NCBI GenBank assembly: GCA_029260575.1
Contig: JAJDDB010000028.1
Location: forward strand, 1-64,000
DNA: 64,000 nt
Source of the DNA: Phycisphaerales bacterium
Lineage (GTDB): Bacteria > Planctomycetota > Phycisphaerae > Phycisphaerales > SM1A02
Direction: 5' to 3'
In this document: in pieces, positions 26,605-35,377 of the stretch
Layout of the letters: each line of letters opens with the position of its first letter
How positions within the stretch are numbered: the first letter of the stretch is position 1
Position numbers and translations under genes: made by a program
Notes under the pieces: model-generated
The model's input: the letters and a program-made list of their open reading frames with translations, nothing else
What the model was told of the DNA's origin: nothing
Databases searched by the model: none

Positions 26605-27602
26605 TCATACACCTCACGGAATCGCCGTCGAATGATGGTGCCGATGAGCGTAATGATGAACGTGATGATGAACAGCGTCGCCGCTACTGCATAGGCAGAG
26701 TAATACTCCGGCCCAAAGTTACTCGCGTCCCCTAGGAAGATCTGGACCATGTACGCAGTCATAGTCTGGCCTTGCCCAGTCACATTGAAGCTGCTCTGAG
26801 CCCAATTCCAGAGACTCTGGCCATCCTGAAACGTGAGAATACGAGCCAGATTTCCCGCCGCCAGCGCGACGATCATTGTCTCGCCGACAGCTCGAGCAAT
26901 TGCAAGAAGTGATGCTGCGACAATTCCCGACAGACCGGCCGGTGTCACGACTTTCACAGAGACATCAAACTTCGTTGCACCAAGGCCATATGCGCCTTCG
27001 CGCAGGCTGCGCGGCACGGCCTGCAGAGCGTCTTCGGAAAGCGATGTCACGATGGGCAGGCACATAATCCCTACCGCAAGGCCGGCGGACATGACGTTGT
27101 AGATATCGAAACCGTCGTACATCGTTTGCAGAAACGGCGTGATCACAGTCAGTGCAAAGAATCCGTACACAACTGTCGGAATTCCGGCCAGAACTTCGAG
27201 TACTGGTTTGAGAATCGACCGCACGCGCCGCGGTGCATATTCGCTGAGATACAGCGCAGTGATCAAACCGAATGGAATCGCGACGAACATTGCAACGCCG
27301 GTAACGAGAAACGTCCCGCAGATGAGCGGCCATATTCCGAAGTGTTTTTCCGCGCCAAGCAGGGGATTCCACTGCGTGCCGGTGATGAATTCGCCGAAAC
27401 TGACTTCATCAAGCGTAAAGAAGTGCGCCGCTTCATGGGCCAACACGCCGATGATGGCAATTGTCGTGACAATCGAAATCGTCGAGCAGAAGATCAGGCT
27501 CGCTTTGATTGACCCTTCAATGAACACGCGCATCGAGCGCGACCTGACGCGTCCTCGTTTGAGGATGTTTGCGTCATTCGCTGATGCGGGCATTGTGGTC
27601 AT
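26601..27602 (-). CDS. pstC: Phosphate ABC transporter permease PstC
   Basis: Second Pst permease, 333 residues, six predicted TM helices. The ATPase-contact loop reads DALQAVPRSLREGAYGLGAT, and GIPTVVYGFFAL is a Pst permease hallmark. An unusual segment (about residues 240-275) between the last helices is polar. It pairs with PstA. No good ribosome-binding site precedes the ATG; the intercistronic hairpin after pstS lies just upstream. Confidence 0.94.
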   Translation of the reverse strand: MTTMPASANDANILKRGRVRSRSMRVFIEGSIKASLIFCSTISIVTTIAIIGVLAHEAAHFFTLDEVSFGEFITGTQWNPLLGAEKHFGIWPLICGTFLVTGVAMFVAIPFGLITALYLSEYAPRRVRSILKPVLEVLAGIPTVVYGFFALTVITPFLQTMYDGFDIYNVMSAGLAVGIMCLPIVTSLSEDALQAVPRSLREGAYGLGATKFDVSVKVVTPAGLSGIVAASLLAIARAVGETMIVALAAGNLARILTFQDGQSLWNWAQSSFNVTGQGQTMTAYMVQIFLGDASNFGPEYYSAYAVAATLFIITFIITLIGTIIRRRFREVYE

Positions 27603-27649
27603 CTATAGCTCGGCCGGCGCGGGTCGTCGGAGGAGATTCTCAGGCAAAT

Positions 27650-27677
27650 CGGGGCAGCGCCTTTCAGCACCGCCCCG
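27650..27677 (-). terminator. Intercistronic hairpin between pstS and pstC
   Basis: GC-rich inverted repeat with arms CGGGGC and GCCCCG closed by smaller GC pairs around CTTTCAG. No T-run follows, so it is more likely an attenuator or mRNA-stability hairpin than a full terminator. In many bacteria such an element after pstS lets the binding protein be made in excess of the permease. Confidence 0.45.
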
Positions 27678-27707
27678 GGATGTTCAATGCAGCAAACCAA
27701 ACCTCGG

Positions 27708-28712
27708 TTACTTATACAGTTCCGTCACAGGGCCGTGCAGTTGTTCGCCGTTAGCGTCAAGAAAATGCGTGCCTGTCCTTCCGTTGGTGAAATTCGTTTC
27801 CGCCTGCTTGCGGACAGCTTGGGGAAGCTGCACATAGCCGACATCTTCCGCCAGTTCCGGACCCTCGTTGAGGTAGAACAGGACGAAATCCCGCACCTCC
27901 GGCCGTTTAGCGGATTCGGCATTGACGTAGATGAACAGCGGGCGGCTGAACGGGGCGTAGTCACCTTCCTCGATCGTCTTTGCAGTGGGGGTAACGGCCT
28001 TGCCGGTGTCGGGGTTGACGATCGGAACCGCCTTGAGCTTCTTCTTGTTTTCAAAGAAGTAAGCACAGCCGAAGAAGCCGATGGCGCCTTCCTGCCCAGA
28101 GACACCACGCACGAGAACGTTGTCGTCTTCGGAGACGGACATGTCGCTGCGGATGGAGCCGGCCTTGCCTGCCACGACTTCCTTAAAGTAATCAAACGTT
28201 CCCGAATCGGTGCCCGGAGAATAAATCGAAATCTTGATCTCCGGCCACTCCGGGTTGATCTCTTTCCAGGTCTTTGCTGCTTTGTCCGCAAGGAAAATCA
28301 TCTTGAGCTCGTCAACCGTTAGTGCATCAACCCAGTAGTTGGCGCGGTTGACCACAATCGTCAGGCCGTCATACGCAACCGGCAGTTCGATGAACTCGAC
28401 GCCGTTGGAATTTGCCGCTTCATATTCCTTGGCTTTAATCGGGCGCGAGGCGTTGGAGATGTCAGTTTCGCCGACGGCGAAGCGCTTGAAGCCGCCGCCG
28501 GTGCCTGAGATGCCGATCTGTACGTCCACACTGGGGGCGATTTCTGCGAATTCCTCCGCAACCGCCTCCGTGATCGGAAAGACGGTGGAGGAGCCGTCGA
28601 TGTCCACCGCGCCTCTGAGGTTGCCGGTGTCCATGGGCTGGCAGCTGGCAGCCAGTGCGGCTGCGGTGACGATTCCTGCGCCGGCCAGCGCGTTGCTCAG
28701 GTGTTTGAACAT
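27708..28712 (-). CDS. pstS: Phosphate-binding lipoprotein PstS
   Basis: Captures phosphate outside the inner membrane and hands it to PstCAB. Start at ATG 28712 is supported by AAGAGGA 8 bp upstream; a longer in-frame start at 28739 is not needed. The signal ends in the lipobox LAASC (Cys24). Phosphate-binding loops are visible: [23 protein letters not shown] and [11 protein letters not shown]. 334 residues. A Pho-box-like palindrome lies 58-76 bp upstream. First gene of the pst operon. Confidence 0.95.
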   Translation of the reverse strand: MFKHLSNALAGAGIVTAAALAASCQPMDTGNLRGAVDIDGSSTVFPITEAVAEEFAEIAPSVDVQIGISGTGGGFKRFAVGETDISNASRPIKAKEYEAANSNGVEFIELPVAYDGLTIVVNRANYWVDALTVDELKMIFLADKAAKTWKEINPEWPEIKISIYSPGTDSGTFDYFKEVVAGKAGSIRSDMSVSEDDNVLVRGVSGQEGAIGFFGCAYFFENKKKLKAVPIVNPDTGKAVTPTAKTIEEGDYAPFSRPLFIYVNAESAKRPEVRDFVLFYLNEGPELAEDVGYVQLPQAVRKQAETNFTNGRTGTHFLDANGEQLHGPVTELYK

Positions 28713-28769
28713 GAGTGTTATCCTCTTCCCTTGTGTCACCGAATTTCCATTCCTGATGACGCCGGTATT

Positions 28770-28788
28770 CTGAACAGTTTGTGTTCAG
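28770..28788 (-). promoter_or_regulatory. Pho-box-like site upstream of pstS
   Basis: Minus-strand sequence CTGAACACAAACTGTTCAG: 7-bp inverted arms with a 5-bp centre. Two CTG triplets are 11 bp apart, as in the E. coli Pho box (CTGTCAT repeated every 11 bp). It lies 58-76 bp before the pstS start. A related element precedes the porin gene at a similar distance. Likely bound by the PhoB encoded nearby (inference). Confidence 0.6.
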
Positions 28789-28860
28789 AGTGCGCTAAGA
28801 ACCTGCGTTCAATGCGCTGTATTCACATTCGCTGCTCAGGAATGCGTTGTCGCAGGAGGT

Positions 28861-28902
28861 AAAGAAAGGGGGCCGGCACCGGACGAGCTGTACCGGCCTC
28901 CC
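28861..28902 (-). terminator. Rho-independent terminator after the porin gene
   Basis: On the minus strand, GGGAGGCCGG pairs with CCGGCCCCC around a 15-base loop and is followed by TTTCTTT. It lies 43 bp after the porin stop and before the pstS promoter region, so it separates the two transcripts. Confidence 0.6.
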
Positions 28903-28944
28903 GAGTCCGTCAGAATCTTGCGGAGGTCTTCGCGCCTCACCGGC

Positions 28945-30342
28945 TTAGAAAGCCAACTGGTATTGAGCACGGAATGCGAACTGTCCATCCTCATCACCCG
29001 TGTCATCCAGCAGGCCGAGGCCGGTGCTGGGGTCGAGCATCGTGTACGACGCTGCATCGTCATCGATGTGGTCCAGCACGAACACGACATCAACCGTGAA
29101 CTTGGCATTGTGCTTCTTCTGATACCAGTTCAAACCCAGTGTGATCAGATTGATTTCATCATCAACCAATCCGGGAACTGCATCATCAAGCGCAATGAAT
29201 TCGTACCGGAAGAACGGCTCAAATTCATCATCGATATTGTACGCAATCTGCGCCTGCGCGCCCCAGTGCTGGAAGTCCATCACATCAAGATCAATGTCGC
29301 TGTAATAGACCGCACCGGACAAACTCAGCCCATCATTCTCATACAACACATCGCCAGTCAGCAGCAATACGCTCGTGTCATCAAGGCGGGGTGTGTCTGA
29401 TTCACCCAGTTGATAGTGCACAGCAGCTCCGAGGAACAGCGCCTGCGGCTCGCCCGACCACGATGCATAGTCCTTCATCTGATCCCACTCGCCCATAGCC
29501 ATGTAGTCAAAGCGAGCGGTGATGCCATAATCAACCATGTTATTGCCGGTGTCGAAGTCGCTGCCCTGCGCGTCGATGCCGTCGTTGAACGAGGCAGCGA
29601 ACTGAATGTTGTCGCCTTTGTACTGGGCCATGATGCCTTCAGAACGATCGACGTTGAACATCTCCAGCACCAGTCCGCGTTCCACAGCCATTTGCCTGCT
29701 CGAACTCATGATATTTTCGCGTGCAAACGGCTGCTTCCAGCGACCGGCCTGCACCATCCAGCCATTGTCGAATGTATAGTTCAGGTAGTAGTCTTCAACG
29801 ATCACCCCGCCGAAATCTTCGGGATCACCATCGTCATCTTTGCCGGACTCATCGCGATCACCCGCCAGGCTGAAGGTGTAGCCGATCTTTGGATCGCCGA
29901 TGTGGCCTTTGCCCTGGAGTTTGGCCCGGCGCACCTGGAATCCGAACTGATCTTCATCAATGCTGCTGCCGCCGCCGTCGCGGTTGTTCCAGATGTAACG
30001 CACCTGCAACTGGCCGTTCAGTTTCAGCAAGTATTTTCCATCGCCGCTGCGAATGAAGAACCCGCCGTCATATCCCGCAGTCGCGCCGCTTTGCAGCAAG
30101 CTCGCGCGTGTGTCTGCATCTGCCAGTACATCATGCACAAGCGTGCGAATTTCTTCCGCCCGGGCTTCGGTTATCCAATCCTGCTGCGTCTCGGCTTTGA
30201 CTTGATCCAGTTCCGATCGCAATTCTGCAATCTTAGCCTCCAACCGGCTGACAACATCGTCAGGTACTGATGTGGATTCAGCGTATCCCGAGCAGGTCAA
30301 CAGCCCTGCAGCCACCACGGCAGTTACACAATTCATGCGCAT
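28945..30342 (-). CDS. Phosphate-selective-type porin
   Basis: Outer-membrane beta-barrel protein resembling the OprO/OprP family. Signal peptide (MRMNCVTAVVAAGLLTCSGYA), then a coiled-coil/periplasmic segment (VSRLEAKIAELRSELDQVKA, about residues 30-55), then about 380 residues of alternating beta strands with typical porin phrases (GGFFIRSGDGKYLLKLNGQL, QFGFQVRRAKLQGKG, GRWKQPFAREN), ending in Phe. Start: ATG 30342 with AAGGAT about 9 bp upstream; TTG 30348 and ATG 30336 are alternatives. Its place between phoBR and pstS and its upstream Pho-box-like site support a role in phosphate entry across the outer membrane. Confidence 0.85.
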   Translation of the reverse strand: MRMNCVTAVVAAGLLTCSGYAESTSVPDDVVSRLEAKIAELRSELDQVKAETQQDWITEARAEEIRTLVHDVLADADTRASLLQSGATAGYDGGFFIRSGDGKYLLKLNGQLQVRYIWNNRDGGGSSIDEDQFGFQVRRAKLQGKGHIGDPKIGYTFSLAGDRDESGKDDDGDPEDFGGVIVEDYYLNYTFDNGWMVQAGRWKQPFARENIMSSSRQMAVERGLVLEMFNVDRSEGIMAQYKGDNIQFAASFNDGIDAQGSDFDTGNNMVDYGITARFDYMAMGEWDQMKDYASWSGEPQALFLGAAVHYQLGESDTPRLDDTSVLLLTGDVLYENDGLSLSGAVYYSDIDLDVMDFQHWGAQAQIAYNIDDEFEPFFRYEFIALDDAVPGLVDDEINLITLGLNWYQKKHNAKFTVDVVFVLDHIDDDAASYTMLDPSTGLGLLDDTGDEDGQFAFRAQYQLAF

Positions 30343-30406
30343 TATCAATTATCCTTTTGATATGAGGCAAACACAGGCGGTTGTCTTGTTGTGCGATACC
30401 ATCACA

Positions 30407-30430
30407 CTGAACTGTTCAGGAACAGTTCAG
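30407..30430 (-). promoter_or_regulatory. Pho-box-like site upstream of the porin gene
   Basis: Perfect inverted repeat with 11-bp arms CTGAACTGTTC and GAACAGTTCAG separated by AG. On the minus strand CTGAACT and CTGAACA are repeated 11 bp apart, the spacing of a Pho box. It lies 65-88 bp before the porin start, almost the same place as the site before pstS. Confidence 0.6.
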
Positions 30431-30480
30431 GTCGTGTTGGCCTTTCACCAAACATGCAATACACCTTGGAAGTGCTGCTC

Positions 30481-31884
30481 TCAGCCGCGCGGCAGGATGA
30501 TCACAAACCGGCTGCCATGACCAAGCGTGCTGGCCACATCCACCCGTCCGCCCTGCGATACTGCAATGTGCTTCACAATCGCCAGCCCCAGCCCGGTTCC
30601 GCCTGCTTCCCGGCTGCGGGCTGAATCCACCCGGTAGAACCGCTCGAACAATCTGGATAAGTGTTCTTCAGCGATACCTGGCCCTTCATCAACGACTGCG
30701 ATCTCGACTTCATCATCAGAGACCATCTGCGATTCAATCGTCACGGTCGTCTGCGGCGGGCTGTAGGCAATGGCGTTCGAAACGAGATTGCCGACTGCCT
30801 GTTCGATCAAACCGCGCTGCACCTCCACGCGCAAATCAACATGAACCGACAACTGCAGCGTGACTTTCTTCGCTGCCGCGGAGAATGAGAACTGCTCAAT
30901 GACATTCGTACTGATGTCCCGGATTGAAGTGACTATCCTCTCAATTGACTTCGGTGATCTCGGCCGTTCGAATTCCGTCAGGGCCATCACATCATCAACA
31001 ATCGCTGCCAGCCGATCGACGTTGTGTTGAATGATGTTCAGAAACCGAGTGGATTGTTCCTGATCATCCATACCGACTTCCAGCAGCGTCTCGACATACC
31101 CCTTAAGGTTCGTGATCGGCGTGCGAAGCTCATGCGAGACATTCGCTGCAAATTCACTGCGTAGCGATTCAAGTCGGCGCAGCTCCGTCACATCATTGAG
31201 CACCATAAGCACGCCGGCAGCTGCATCGTCGGATGTCGTCATCGGTCCACTGGTCGCCTGTACGATTTTCCTCGGGGCACCGTGCAGTTGAAGCTCGGTC
31301 TGCTGCGGCTGAGGTTCCGCCAATGCCCGTCGAACAAACTCATGCAACTGCGACTGACGAATCACTTCCTGCAGGAGTCTGCCGCGCACAGAATCCGCCC
31401 GCAACTCTAGCAAGTGTTCTGCAGCACGGTTGACCATCACCACGCGCTGCTCGGTGTCGACCGCCAGCACTGCATTACTCATCGACTGCAGGATCGCGCG
31501 TTGTTGGCGCTGCTGCATCTGCAACTCCGCCAGTCGCGCATTGAGCCGAACCCCCATGTCGTCCAGCGCAACCGCAAGCGTCACCAGTTCAGTCGACGAT
31601 GCTGACGCCACGCGCACTGAGAAATCGCTTCGTCCGAAGTGTTCTGCTGCTGTAGACATCTGCCGAGCTTGGCGTGCAATGACCAGGCTGGCAATCCACA
31701 CAGCGACCAACGGAAGCAGCACAGCAACGAACGCCGCCACAACAACAGTCAGCTTGAGCGCACCCGAATCCGCTTCGGCAACTGCCGGCCATACAGCAAC
31801 AATCAGCGTGCTAACAACAACCACCTCAGCGGCGAGCACGGGTACGCCGACCTGTACTGCTAACGGACGCGAGCGCTGGATCAT
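30481..31884 (-). CDS. phoR: Phosphate-sensing histidine kinase PhoR
   Basis: 467-residue membrane kinase that phosphorylates PhoB under phosphate limitation. Two TM helices (about 11-33 and 44-67) enclose a very short periplasmic loop, as in other PhoR proteins. Then come a HAMP-like linker (about 70-125), a PAS domain (about 130-235), the H-box NVSHELRTPITNLKGYV (phospho-acceptor His), the N-box NLVSNAIAYSPP, and G-boxes DEGPGI and GGTGLGLAIV. Overlaps phoB by 4 bp. Confidence 0.93.
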   Translation of the reverse strand: MIQRSRPLAVQVGVPVLAAEVVVVSTLIVAVWPAVAEADSGALKLTVVVAAFVAVLLPLVAVWIASLVIARQARQMSTAAEHFGRSDFSVRVASASSTELVTLAVALDDMGVRLNARLAELQMQQRQQRAILQSMSNAVLAVDTEQRVVMVNRAAEHLLELRADSVRGRLLQEVIRQSQLHEFVRRALAEPQPQQTELQLHGAPRKIVQATSGPMTTSDDAAAGVLMVLNDVTELRRLESLRSEFAANVSHELRTPITNLKGYVETLLEVGMDDQEQSTRFLNIIQHNVDRLAAIVDDVMALTEFERPRSPKSIERIVTSIRDISTNVIEQFSFSAAAKKVTLQLSVHVDLRVEVQRGLIEQAVGNLVSNAIAYSPPQTTVTIESQMVSDDEVEIAVVDEGPGIAEEHLSRLFERFYRVDSARSREAGGTGLGLAIVKHIAVSQGGRVDVASTLGHGSRFVIILPRG

Positions 31885-32600
31885 TTTGAGGGAGCTGTCT
31901 TGGCGAACATTGTCCCGAGGCGATACCCGACGCCACGGACGGTTTGAATCATCGCCTCAAGATCGCCAAGCTTACGGCGAATCGTCGTGACATGCACATC
32001 CACAGTTCTGCTTGACAGCACAGTGTGTTCGCCATGCACCGATGCGATGATCTGGTCTCGCGTTCGTACAAACCCCGGCCGGGTCGCAAGACACTTCAGA
32101 ATGCCGAACTCCGTTGGGGTGAAATCAACAACATCACCTCGAATCGTGACGTGATGTCGATCAACATCAAGAATCAGATCGCCACCGGCGAGTACATAGC
32201 GGTTGCTCTTGGGGTCGCCATCTTCGTTTTGCCGCCGAAGGATATTCTTCAACCGCGCCACCAGAACTTTCGGACTAAACGGCTTGGTCACATAGTCGTC
32301 AGCGCCAAGCTCCAGCCCGGTGACGATGTCCGATTCTTCACCCTTAGCTGAAACAATCAGAATCGGAATCGACCGCGTTTGCTGCTTCCATTTCAATTGC
32401 CTGCAGACCTCCAGACCATCCACATCCGGAAGCATCAGATCGAGAATCACCAGCATCGGCGGACGGCGGTCGATCTCTTCCAGCGCAAGACGCCCCGATC
32501 CAATTGCTCGCGCTGCATAACCCTCGCGCGAGACGTGAAATCGAATCAGCTCAGCGATATCCGGCTCGTCCTCGACGATCAATATGCTTGACTCGGTCAA
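31881..32600 (-). CDS. phoB: Phosphate regulon response regulator PhoB
   Basis: OmpR-family regulator, 239 residues. Receiver domain with the acidic pair EDE, phospho-acceptor Asp in LVILDLMLPDVDG and the conserved Lys in DDYVTKPF. C-terminal winged helix ends VRGVGYRLG. The start codon is TTG at 32600, chosen because AGGAG lies 8 bp upstream; a rare start may keep its level low. It begins a phoB-phoR unit (ATGA overlap) running toward the porin and pst genes. Confidence 0.93.
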   Translation of the reverse strand: MTESSILIVEDEPDIAELIRFHVSREGYAARAIGSGRLALEEIDRRPPMLVILDLMLPDVDGLEVCRQLKWKQQTRSIPILIVSAKGEESDIVTGLELGADDYVTKPFSPKVLVARLKNILRRQNEDGDPKSNRYVLAGGDLILDVDRHHVTIRGDVVDFTPTEFGILKCLATRPGFVRTRDQIIASVHGEHTVLSSRTVDVHVTTIRRKLGDLEAMIQTVRGVGYRLGTMFAKTAPSK

Positions 32601-32647
32601 ACGCGAATCTCCTGAAATCTATCGACCCACCACAGATTTTCGGCCTT

Positions 32648-32660
32648 CTGTTCACAGTTC
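32648..32660 (-). promoter_or_regulatory. Possible weak PhoB site upstream of phoB
   Basis: Minus-strand GAACTGTGAACAG shares the GAAC/CTG half-site vocabulary of the two stronger Pho-box-like sites but lacks the clear 11-bp repeat. It lies 48-60 bp before the phoB TTG, where autoregulation would be expected. Tentative. Confidence 0.3.
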
Positions 32661-32743
32661 GCGAGAATCGTAGGCCGGCTGTGTGAGCATCGCGTTAAGA
32701 CACTGTGAGCAATGCTGCAAGTTCCACCCGCCGAATCGATATC

Positions 32744-34213
32744 ATGGCCACGATGGAACAACTGGCGAATCTTATCAACGGTCAGCAGGTTTCCGCACAT
32801 TCGGGCAAATGGCTGGACAACGTCGAGCCGGCAACCGGCGCCGTCTATTCGCAGATTCCCCACAGCGATCAAACTGACATCAACGCAGCCGTCACAGCTG
32901 CGAACAATGCATTTGCTGAATGGTCCGCCATGCCCGTTGCCAAGCGCTCCGCGCATCTGCAGGCTCTGGCCGATCTGCTTGAAGAGAACCTCGAAGACTT
33001 CGCCCACGCAGAATCTATCGACACCGGCAAGCCTGTTTCGCTCGCCCGAACAGTCGACATTCCACGCGCCGTAGCCAACCTGCGGTTCTTTGCCGCCGCA
33101 GTTGCCCACACACAATCCGATGCCTATTTCACCGACAACCACGCGATCAACTACACACTCCGCAAACCCGTCGGCGTCGCAGGGTGCATCAGCCCGTGGA
33201 ATTTACCGCTGTACCTCTTTACTTGGAAAATCGCCCCGGCTCTGGCAATTGGCTGCACCGTCGTCGGCAAACCGTCGGAAATCACACCGATGACCGCGCA
33301 CAAACTTGGAGCACTCACAATCGATGCGGGATTCCCGCAGGGTGTTCTCAACATAGTCCACGGCAGCGGCGCAACAGCCGGTGCTGCGCTTGTCGAACAT
33401 CCAGATGTCCCGGCGATATCGTTCACCGGCGGAACAGTCACAGGGCAGGCGATCGCGCGCACCGCCGGGCCGATGCTCAAGAAATTGGCGCTCGAGCTCG
33501 GCGGCAAGAACCCATTCATAGTCTTTGAAGATGCGAATATGCCCGAAGCTCTGGATCATGCAATTCGCGCTGCCTTCACCAACCAGGGCCAGATCTGCCT
33601 GTGCGGCTCACGCATTTTTGTGCAGCGCTCGCGTTACGACGAATTTGTCGCCGGCATGATCGAACGCGCGCAAGATTTCAAACCGGGCGATCCGCTCGAC
33701 CACGAAACTCGCTTCGGATCACTCGTGTCCGCTGAACACAAACAGAAAGTATGCAGCTATATTCAATTGGCCAAAGACGAAGGCGGCACTATTGAATGTG
33801 GCGGCAAAGAGCCCGATGCCGATGCATTACCACCGCGCGTGCGCGGTGGCTGTTTCCTCGAACCGACGATCATCACCGGCCTCAACGCGCAATGCCGCAC
33901 GAATCAGGAAGAAATTTTCGGCCCCGTTACAACGATCATGCCGTTCGATCACGAAGAAGAAGTATTGCAGCGGGCTAACGGAACACCATACGGACTCGCT
34001 GCAATGCTGTGGACCAACGATCTTGATCGCGCCCACCGCATTGCTGGCCAACTTGATGCGGGTACCGTCTGGGTCAATTGCTGGCTGCTGCGCGATCTGC
34101 GCGTGCCCTTCGGCGGCATGAAACAAAGCGGCCTCGGCAGGGAAGGCGGCACCGAGGCTTTACACTTCTTCACCGAACCAAAAAACATCTGCATTCGCGT
34201 GCGGCACAATTGA
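32744..34213 (+). CDS. Aldehyde dehydrogenase, 2-aminomuconic semialdehyde type
   Basis: NAD-dependent aldehyde dehydrogenase, 489 residues. Visible are the NAD site around SPWNLPLYLF and FTGGTVTG, the catalytic Glu in LELGGKNP, the catalytic Cys in GQICLCGSRIFV and EEIFGPVTTIMPF. The closest groups I recall are 2-aminomuconic and 2-hydroxymuconic semialdehyde dehydrogenases (ALDH8-like). The next gene, a 2-aminomuconate deaminase homologue 30 bp downstream, supports the kynurenine/2-aminophenol branch. ATG 32744 is preferred to GTG 32705; ATG 32753 is also possible. Divergent from phoB. Confidence 0.85.
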   Translation: MATMEQLANLINGQQVSAHSGKWLDNVEPATGAVYSQIPHSDQTDINAAVTAANNAFAEWSAMPVAKRSAHLQALADLLEENLEDFAHAESIDTGKPVSLARTVDIPRAVANLRFFAAAVAHTQSDAYFTDNHAINYTLRKPVGVAGCISPWNLPLYLFTWKIAPALAIGCTVVGKPSEITPMTAHKLGALTIDAGFPQGVLNIVHGSGATAGAALVEHPDVPAISFTGGTVTGQAIARTAGPMLKKLALELGGKNPFIVFEDANMPEALDHAIRAAFTNQGQICLCGSRIFVQRSRYDEFVAGMIERAQDFKPGDPLDHETRFGSLVSAEHKQKVCSYIQLAKDEGGTIECGGKEPDADALPPRVRGGCFLEPTIITGLNAQCRTNQEEIFGPVTTIMPFDHEEEVLQRANGTPYGLAAMLWTNDLDRAHRIAGQLDAGTVWVNCWLLRDLRVPFGGMKQSGLGREGGTEALHFFTEPKNICIRVRHN

Positions 34214-34243
34214 ACGTGACATTGCAAAGGAACGAGCACCACC

Positions 34244-34681
34244 GTGACTGACTCGAAACTCATGAGCAATCGTGCACCGGAACCTGTCGGCGCATATCCA
34301 CACGCCAGACGCGTCGGCAATATGTTGTACCTGTCCGGCGTCGGCCCGCGCAAACGTGGCTCAAAGGACATCCCCGGCGTCATGCTCGACAATGCCGGAA
34401 ACGTCACCAATCACGATATTGAAGCTCAATGTCGCTCCTGCTTTGACAACATTCGCGCTGTACTCGAAGACGCCGGCTCAAATTGGGCCAACATCATCGA
34501 TGTTCTGGTCTTCCTCACAGACATGAAGCGCGACTTTGCAACGTACAACCAAGTCTACGCAGAATACTTTGCCGGTGAAGGCAAACCCAACCCGGCGCGC
34601 ACAACGATCGAAATCAATGCGCTGCCAACACCGATTGCGATTGAACTCAAAGTTGTTGCGACAATTGACGCCGGCGCTTAG
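34244..34681 (+). CDS. 2-aminomuconate deaminase-like RidA family protein
   Basis: 145-residue YjgF/YER057c/RidA-fold protein. The N-terminal block RAPEPVGAYPHARRVGNMLY and SGVGPRKRGSKDIPGV, plus the tail ARTTIEINALPTPIAIELK with the RidA Arg/Glu pair, match AmnD-type 2-aminomuconate deaminases, which convert 2-aminomuconate to 4-oxalocrotonate. It follows the semialdehyde dehydrogenase directly. A general enamine/imine deaminase role remains possible. The stop overlaps the convergent next gene by 4 bp. Upstream kynurenine-pathway genes are not in the window. Confidence 0.8.
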   Translation: MTDSKLMSNRAPEPVGAYPHARRVGNMLYLSGVGPRKRGSKDIPGVMLDNAGNVTNHDIEAQCRSCFDNIRAVLEDAGSNWANIIDVLVFLTDMKRDFATYNQVYAEYFAGEGKPNPARTTIEINALPTPIAIELKVVATIDAGA

Positions 34682-35262
34682 AACTCGACTGAGAACATAC
34701 CCATCACGCCGATGTCGGTCGACTCGCGCCACGTCTGGCTGCTGATCCGCAACGAGAAATGCGAGTTCCAGTCGGTTTGCCACTGCATGCCGGGGATCGT
34801 CAGCACGCGGCGCTCGTATCCATCTGCCCAACCGCCCGTATCACCAGAGGCCGTACCTCCGGATTCGAACAGTCCCATCGAAGCAATCGAGCCGGTCTGC
34901 AACTGCAACGCAAATGGAATGCGCACATCCCGCCAGCCTTCAAGGCCTGAATCGTTATCTTGTGCTCCTGCCGCAACAACATCACTCACCTCGTTGAGGT
35001 ATGCAATCGAATCATCGCTGTTATCTACATGATCATTTGCAGCACCGCTCGGTTCAAAACGCAGGTCCAGCGTTGCAAGCGTCGGATTGACAATGCGCAA
35101 ATCAGAATGAACAGGCAGTCCCGACGTCTGATGTGATGTCAACAACGTTGCGTGTTCTGCACCACCACCAAAACGCACCGGCGTATGCCGCGCGCCGAGC
35201 ATCCAACCGGCTCCGACCATCGCTGACAGTATGACGAGATGTGTGAACAATCGGCTTTTCAT
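34678..35262 (-). CDS. Exported or membrane-anchored protein, unknown
   Basis: 194 residues from ATG 35262. Residues 1-25 (MKSRLFTHLVILSAMVGAGWMLG) form a signal peptide or anchor. The rest is polar and beta-prone with no Cys, and contains HSDLRIVNPTLATLDLRFEP and the terminal WRESTDIGVMGMFSVEF. No family recognised. The frame runs upstream to 35469, but that part lacks a signal and overlaps the neighbouring gene, so the short form is preferred. Confidence 0.5.
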   Translation of the reverse strand: MKSRLFTHLVILSAMVGAGWMLGARHTPVRFGGGAEHATLLTSHQTSGLPVHSDLRIVNPTLATLDLRFEPSGAANDHVDNSDDSIAYLNEVSDVVAAGAQDNDSGLEGWRDVRIPFALQLQTGSIASMGLFESGGTASGDTGGWADGYERRVLTIPGMQWQTDWNSHFSLRISSQTWRESTDIGVMGMFSVEF

Positions 35263-35377
35263 CTTTGTAGCCCACCCATGTGCATGATGACCCAATCCCC
35301 GAATTGAAGCGACGAAAAGCATCGCCTCGTAAGATGCATCGACCGGCCCAATCGCCGACTTTGGTCCGAATAGTCGA

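Noticed and set aside
27139-27837. 232-codon open frame on the plus strand
   Set aside because: Antisense to pstC and pstS; His/Arg/Ser-rich composition typical of shadows.
29410-30270. 286-codon open frame on the plus strand
   Set aside because: Antisense shadow of the porin gene, without a start signal.
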